A DNA stretch of 64,000 bases, from assembly GCF_032930845.1 (NCBI RefSeq), contig NZ_CP136758.1, positions 310,001 to 374,000 on the forward strand, written 5' to 3'. This document shows, one piece after another, positions 61,131 through 64,000 of the stretch. The notes beneath the pieces were generated by a model. The model did not search any database and was not told the DNA's origin. It worked only from the letters and a program-made list of their open reading frames with translations. Both the position numbers and the translations under genes were made by a program. Each line of letters begins with the position of its first letter. Position 1 is the first letter of the stretch. This DNA is from Parvularcula sp. LCG005. GTDB lineage: Bacteria > Pseudomonadota > Alphaproteobacteria > Caulobacterales > Parvularculaceae.

Positions 61131-61793
61131 TCAGGTGTCTTCCAGTGAGAAGAGCCAGCTCTGCACCAGACGCCGTGGGTGAACTTTTTCATTCAGGCAT
61201 GTCAGATGGCTGTGGAAGACACGCTGGTCATCGTTGAAGTCGTCCACATGGTGCCGCATTTTCAGCTCTACCGGCGCTTCTTTGGCGACGGGCTTTCCAC
61301 AGAATACGCATGGGGGCGGATAGGGTGTGCCCGGCTCAAGCACCTGGCGTGCAGTTTCTTCCGTAAAAGGAATAACGGGGTTGAGGCGACCCATGAGGAG
61401 CGTCACCTCCCGGGCCCATGCACTATGCCCGAGCCTTGTCCATTCATCGATGAGGGCGGCATTCTCAAGCACATAGGACATGGCGTCCCGGGCGCGTTCA
61501 ACAACGTGCCGAGAGACCGGTTCAGAGATCCGGGGCTGGCGGAGGGGCGATCCTGGCCGACCGTTCAGTGTCGCGATCATATCGGCGGCGGCGATAACGC
61601 GCTGTCCGGTAGCGGTGTCCACAGGCCCAGCGTCACCGTCGAGTATGGGCACAAAAATGGCGTCAAGTTCGGCGACACTGCGGGCACTGTCAAACAAGTC
61701 TTTGCCAGCTTCGTTGTCGAAGCTGCAGGGTCCCCAAATTGTCAAGGCTGATACTCCCGTCACACGTCGTCGTCCCGGGCGTAGCGATGGCAT
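61131..61793 (-). CDS. DUF4259-like protein with Cys/His cluster
   Basis: A 220-aa protein. Its N-terminal part resembles DUF4259 ('ALTIWGPCSFDNEAGKDLFDSA', a Trp-Gly then Phe-Asp-Asn-Glu-Ala pattern). The C-terminal part holds 'PCVFCGKPV' and 'HSHLTCLNEKVHP', which together could form a zinc site (C-x2-C ... H-x3-C). I have no named function for either combination. Starts: ATG 61793, or GTG 61763. No ribosome site is strong. Monocistronic, about 95 bases from the lipoprotein gene. Confidence 0.6.
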   Translation of the reverse strand: MPSLRPGRRRVTGVSALTIWGPCSFDNEAGKDLFDSARSVAELDAIFVPILDGDAGPVDTATGQRVIAAADMIATLNGRPGSPLRQPRISEPVSRHVVERARDAMSYVLENAALIDEWTRLGHSAWAREVTLLMGRLNPVIPFTEETARQVLEPGTPYPPPCVFCGKPVAKEAPVELKMRHHVDDFNDDQRVFHSHLTCLNEKVHPRRLVQSWLFSLEDT

Positions 61794-61888
61794 GTCAAAT
61801 TTAACTGACCGTGGATGAATATCGTTAACGGATGAATTGCGCCAAAAAATATTGCGCCGCACCTATCCGCGTGGCCGAGCCGCAGGGA

Positions 61889-62479
61889 TTAACTGCACCC
61901 CTCAACATACTGGATCGCTGGGCCGCCCGCGTGGATCGCGGTCACCTTGCCATCAGCGCCAATCTCATAGCGAATGCCCCGTGCCTCCGGCGCGCTGACA
62001 TAGGGGGCCTCGCGACCATCGGCCCAAACCGTCAGATAGGCGGCGGGCGCCTCCACATATTTGTGGGGCGACTCGAGCAGCGTGTCCCCGTAAGCTGCCT
62101 TCACTTTGGCGGCCGCGTCGCCGACATGGATACCGCGATCTGATGATATATCGGCACCATCCGTCAGGCTGATCCGGGTGAGCGTACCGGCCTCTACCAT
62201 CACCAGAACGCCCGCTGGGGCCTGGTCGGGATGGAAATACATGCATGCTTCGGGATCACCGGTATTCTGCGCGTTGGGGCTGGTCCCAACGAGCGCTGTC
62301 AGGTCATTCGCGCTCATGCCGATCCGCATGTCGCCATAACCCTGAGGTGTCAGTGACCTGTCGCTGGTCTCTTCGGTCGTCGCGGCCGCGGAGGAGGAGG
62401 ACGCAGAGTCATTCGTGGTCCCGTCACCGCAGGCAGCAAGAGCGAGAAGGGCAAGGAGCGAAAGATGAGTGTGGCGCAT
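61889..62479 (-). CDS. Hypothetical lipoprotein
   Basis: A 196-aa exported protein: signal peptide with lipobox 'LAAC' (Cys about 17), a Ser/Ala/Thr-rich linker, then a domain starting 'GYGDMRIGMSANDLTALVG' and 'RGIHVGDAAAKVKAAYG', a duplicated beta-alpha pattern seen in small bacterial lipoproteins and BamE-like folds. Function unknown. ATG 62479 has GGAG 7 bases upstream, better than ATG 62491. Confidence 0.8.
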   Translation of the reverse strand: MRHTHLSLLALLALAACGDGTTNDSASSSSAAATTEETSDRSLTPQGYGDMRIGMSANDLTALVGTSPNAQNTGDPEACMYFHPDQAPAGVLVMVEAGTLTRISLTDGADISSDRGIHVGDAAAKVKAAYGDTLLESPHKYVEAPAAYLTVWADGREAPYVSAPEARGIRYEIGADGKVTAIHAGGPAIQYVEGCS

Positions 62480-62538
62480 GACTGTCTCCATCAGATCAGG
62501 ATGAAACTAGGCCGCGCCCCATTCGGGGAAAGGGTGGG

Positions 62539-63015
62539 TCAGCCTTCCAGCGCACGCGCCAATTCGTCGAGCTGATCGGCGGCGGCGTTCCATCCCGCCT
62601 CAAATCCCATCTCGGCATGATCCTGCATGGCCTTCTCGGTGGGGTGGGCCGCGCCCCAGATCATCCTTGTGCCCCCCTTGCCGTTCTCGGTGATATCGAC
62701 GAAGCCCGTCATTTCGAACGGCACGCTATCATTCTCTCTGGAACCGAAGACAAGACGGTGACCCTGCTCAACTTCGAGATACTCGCCCCTATTGTCGAAC
62801 TTCTCGCCTGCCGGTCCCTCAAAGACCGTGTCAAAGTGTCCGCCGGGCTCCACATCCAAGGTGGCCGATGTGACGCGCCATGGCTTGGGGCAATACCACT
62901 GCATCAGCAGATCGCCTTCGGTCCAGCACCGCCAGATAGTAGCCGGGGAAGACGCAAAGTCCCGCTCGATATGCAGCGTATAGGGCTGCTTCAACAGCTC
63001 TTCAGTGGTCGTCAT
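62539..63015 (-). CDS. SRPBCC family protein (AHSA1-like)
   Basis: A 158-aa START/Bet-v1-fold protein: 'IERDFASSPATIWRCWTEGDLLMQWYCP' opens the domain, 'FEMTGFVDITENGKGGTRMIW' is the central sheet and 'EMGFEAGWNAAADQLDEL' the long C-terminal helix. Members bind small hydrophobic ligands; no enzymatic role can be assigned. Its start overlaps the TetR gene's stop by 4 bases (ATGA), so the regulator is co-expressed with it. The pairing of a small ArsR/TetR-type regulator with an AHSA1-like protein is common. Confidence 0.9.
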   Translation of the reverse strand: MTTTEELLKQPYTLHIERDFASSPATIWRCWTEGDLLMQWYCPKPWRVTSATLDVEPGGHFDTVFEGPAGEKFDNRGEYLEVEQGHRLVFGSRENDSVPFEMTGFVDITENGKGGTRMIWGAAHPTEKAMQDHAEMGFEAGWNAAADQLDELARALEG

Positions 63016-63635
63016 TTTCTTCTCTCCTGCCTCTGGGGCGTAAACAGAAAATCCAGATAGCGTTTGAGGTGCTCAACGCTTTCCTTGGCGGGGGTGCTGT
63101 CACCCTTCGCCTTTGACAGGATGAAGCCGCCCTGCAGCACTGCCTGCAGGTGTCGGGACAGGCCCGCCGCATCAATCTCGCTATTGCCGGCGTCGTTCAG
63201 CGCAGCGGCAATGTCATCTTCCAGTGTGCTGGCATGGCCGAAGATGGCCTCGGCACAGGCGTCGCGAATGTCCGTACTGCCCTCGTAAATCTCCTGCACC
63301 ATCGTCCCGGCATAGCAGGTGATCTCGGGCAGGGGGCCGTCGAGCAGGGCAATGCGCAGGTCCAGATAAGCGAGCACGCGATCCGCCGCGTTGCTCAGGT
63401 CGTGATAGTCCGCCGCGGCGAACATCGCGCCGGTACCAGTCGCCCAGGCCCGCGCCGCTGCGATGGCCAGTGCGTCCTTGTTCGGGAAATGATGAAAGAA
63501 TGCGCCCTTTGAGACACCCGCGGCGGTGCACAGCTCATTCACGCTGGTCGCCGCATAGCCCTGCTGCCGGAACAGGGTGAGGGCGGCGTCAGTCAGGCGC
63601 GTGGCGGCATCGGCGGGGCGTTCGGTCGTGCTCAT
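63012..63635 (-). CDS. TetR/AcrR family transcriptional regulator
   Basis: A 207-aa repressor. The HTH is 'YAATSVNELCTAAGVSKGAFFHHFPNKDAL'-type (residues about 29-58), and the C-terminal ligand domain resembles TetR_C groups of AcuR/NemR-like regulators. It probably binds the 22-bp palindrome in its own promoter (63644-63665) and so regulates itself and the SRPBCC gene. ATG 63635 gives the normal family length; the longer frame to 63836 crosses the operator. Confidence 0.92.
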   Translation of the reverse strand: MSTTERPADAATRLTDAALTLFRQQGYAATSVNELCTAAGVSKGAFFHHFPNKDALAIAAARAWATGTGAMFAAADYHDLSNAADRVLAYLDLRIALLDGPLPEITCYAGTMVQEIYEGSTDIRDACAEAIFGHASTLEDDIAAALNDAGNSEIDAAGLSRHLQAVLQGGFILSKAKGDSTPAKESVEHLKRYLDFLFTPQRQERRK

Positions 63636-63641
63636 GTCTGA

Positions 63642-63670
63642 ATACAAACCGACCGGTCGGTTTGTGTCAA
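63642..63670 (-). promoter_or_regulatory. Promoter with 22-bp palindromic TetR operator
   Basis: On the minus strand TTGACA (63670-63665) and TTGTAT (63647-63642) are 17 bases apart. ACAAACCGACC / GGTCGGTTTGT (63644-63665) is a perfect 22-bp palindrome filling the spacer. The transcript starts close to the TetR ATG at 63635, so the leader is very short. Confidence 0.85.
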
Positions 63671-63805
63671 GTAGCGGTGCTGATATTGGGGCTGGAGCTA
63701 TCGGCCAACCTCGAGCCGCGGTGGATAAGTCGCTCCTACCGGCGCCTAAATTCCTTCGTCGCAGAATGCCCACTCCTCGACACTTGGAAGGACAGAAATC
63801 AGGCC

Positions 63806-63854
63806 AATACAACCGCCTCGACAGCCCTTTCGGCAATCGAGGCGGCGGTGTATT
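63806..63854. repeat. Inverted repeat / hairpin in intergenic region
   Basis: AATACA-a-CCGCCTCGA (63806-63821) faces TCGAGGCGG-cgg-TGTATT (63837-63854): 9 plus 6 paired bases around a 15-base loop. No T-run follows, so it is not a standard terminator. The 245 bases between the TetR gene and the last gene otherwise hold the TetR promoter and nothing else I recognise. Confidence 0.55.
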
Positions 63855-63881
63855 CTAGCTCTCATTTCTCAGGACACACCT

Positions 63882-64000
63882 GTGCTTCAACTCTTATTCA
63901 TACTCATTGTCTGTGCCGTATTTTCTACGGGCCTACTGTTTGTAACGGCCCTCGGTGCATTGGTCGGTCTCTTGAAGCCGTCCAGAGAGACGTGGTTGCT
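63882..64000 (+). CDS. N-terminus of a small membrane protein, cut by the window end
   Basis: From GTG 63882 an open frame of about 39 residues runs off the window. It encodes a hydrophobic stretch ('LLFILIVCAVFSTGLLFVTAL') then 'GLLKPSRETW'. AGGA lies about 9 bases upstream. The topology looks like a real membrane protein start, but nothing more can be said. Confidence 0.35.
   Translation, partial: MLQLLFILIVCAVFSTGLLFVTALGALVGLLKPSRETWL

Overview
The window looks like a chromosomal segment of a GC-rich, aerobic, Gram-negative alphaproteobacterium. The signs are DUF4170, DUF2937 and CcmC-D-E family genes, a pmbA / inositol-phosphatase / DUF4170 run, a UDP-sulfoquinovose synthase, an alphaproteobacterial-type IF-3 and a VPLPA-CTERM surface protein. 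A marine member of the Parvularculaceae/Hyphomonadaceae type would fit, but the genus cannot be read from the sequence. No rRNA, tRNA, CRISPR array, prophage or replication origin was recognised.

Layout. 1-5.3 kb: 3' end of nagA, a secreted glutaminyl cyclotransferase, a Rieske oxygenase with an alpha/beta hydrolase, then two glycosyltransferases (GT4, GT9). 5.3-10.2 kb: infC (apparently starting at AUC), a 2OG-Fe(II) oxygenase, a VPLPA-CTERM protein, a DJ-1/PfpI protein and a large MscS channel. 10.2-15.6 kb: queG (apparently starting at CTG), cysQ, a polyprenyl glycosylphosphotransferase, a DUF4174-like protein and sqdB. 15.6-20 kb: LplT-like transporter and PlsC behind an operator-bearing promoter, a PL14-like protein, and ccmC-D-E. 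20-24 kb: MATE exporter operon with an ABA4-like protein opposite a TetR gene, then rpmE. 24-31 kb: paraoxonase-like protein, thrC, GNAT, EAL protein, YqgE and a peroxiredoxin. 31-39.6 kb: pmbA operon and, facing away, a tandem glycine riboswitch controlling gcvT-gcvH-VOC-gcvPA-gcvPB. 39.6-46.9 kb: DUF2937, 2OG oxygenase, acyltransferase/sterol desaturase pair, gabT, FAH-family hydrolase, GNAT and free Met-sulfoxide reductase. 46.9-51.2 kb: a membrane protein/XRE repressor pair and a hydrolase, separated by an IS1595-family transposon carrying passenger genes. 51.2-64 kb: PH-domain protein, ettA, small membrane and EF-hand proteins, an MHYT hybrid kinase, DUF418, glutaminase, MBL hydrolase, esterase, lipoprotein, SRPBCC and TetR genes.

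The most notable structure is at 47529-50266. Two 37-bp imperfect inverted repeats (30/37 identical) bracket not only an IS1595-type transposase but also a three-gene, overlapping, AT-richer cassette: a 284-aa protein of unknown function, a PIN-domain nuclease and a small charged protein. The insertion lies directly after the stop codon of a small XRE repressor and just before a hydrolase gene. Near-identical operator-like sites (TGTAAAG-N4-CTTKACA) lie in front of the repressor's own operon and in front of that hydrolase, which suggests that the transposon split an older repressor/target unit.

Regulation is unusually legible elsewhere. Perfect palindromes sit within or beside well-formed sigma-70 promoters for plsC and for a TetR-SRPBCC operon, and between a TetR gene and the ABA4-like operon. 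The glycine cleavage operon has two glycine aptamers and a terminator-like expression platform. Several genes rely on non-ATG starts (infC AUC, queG CTG, TTG in the MATE, XRE and post-ettA genes), mostly at overlapping stop/start junctions.
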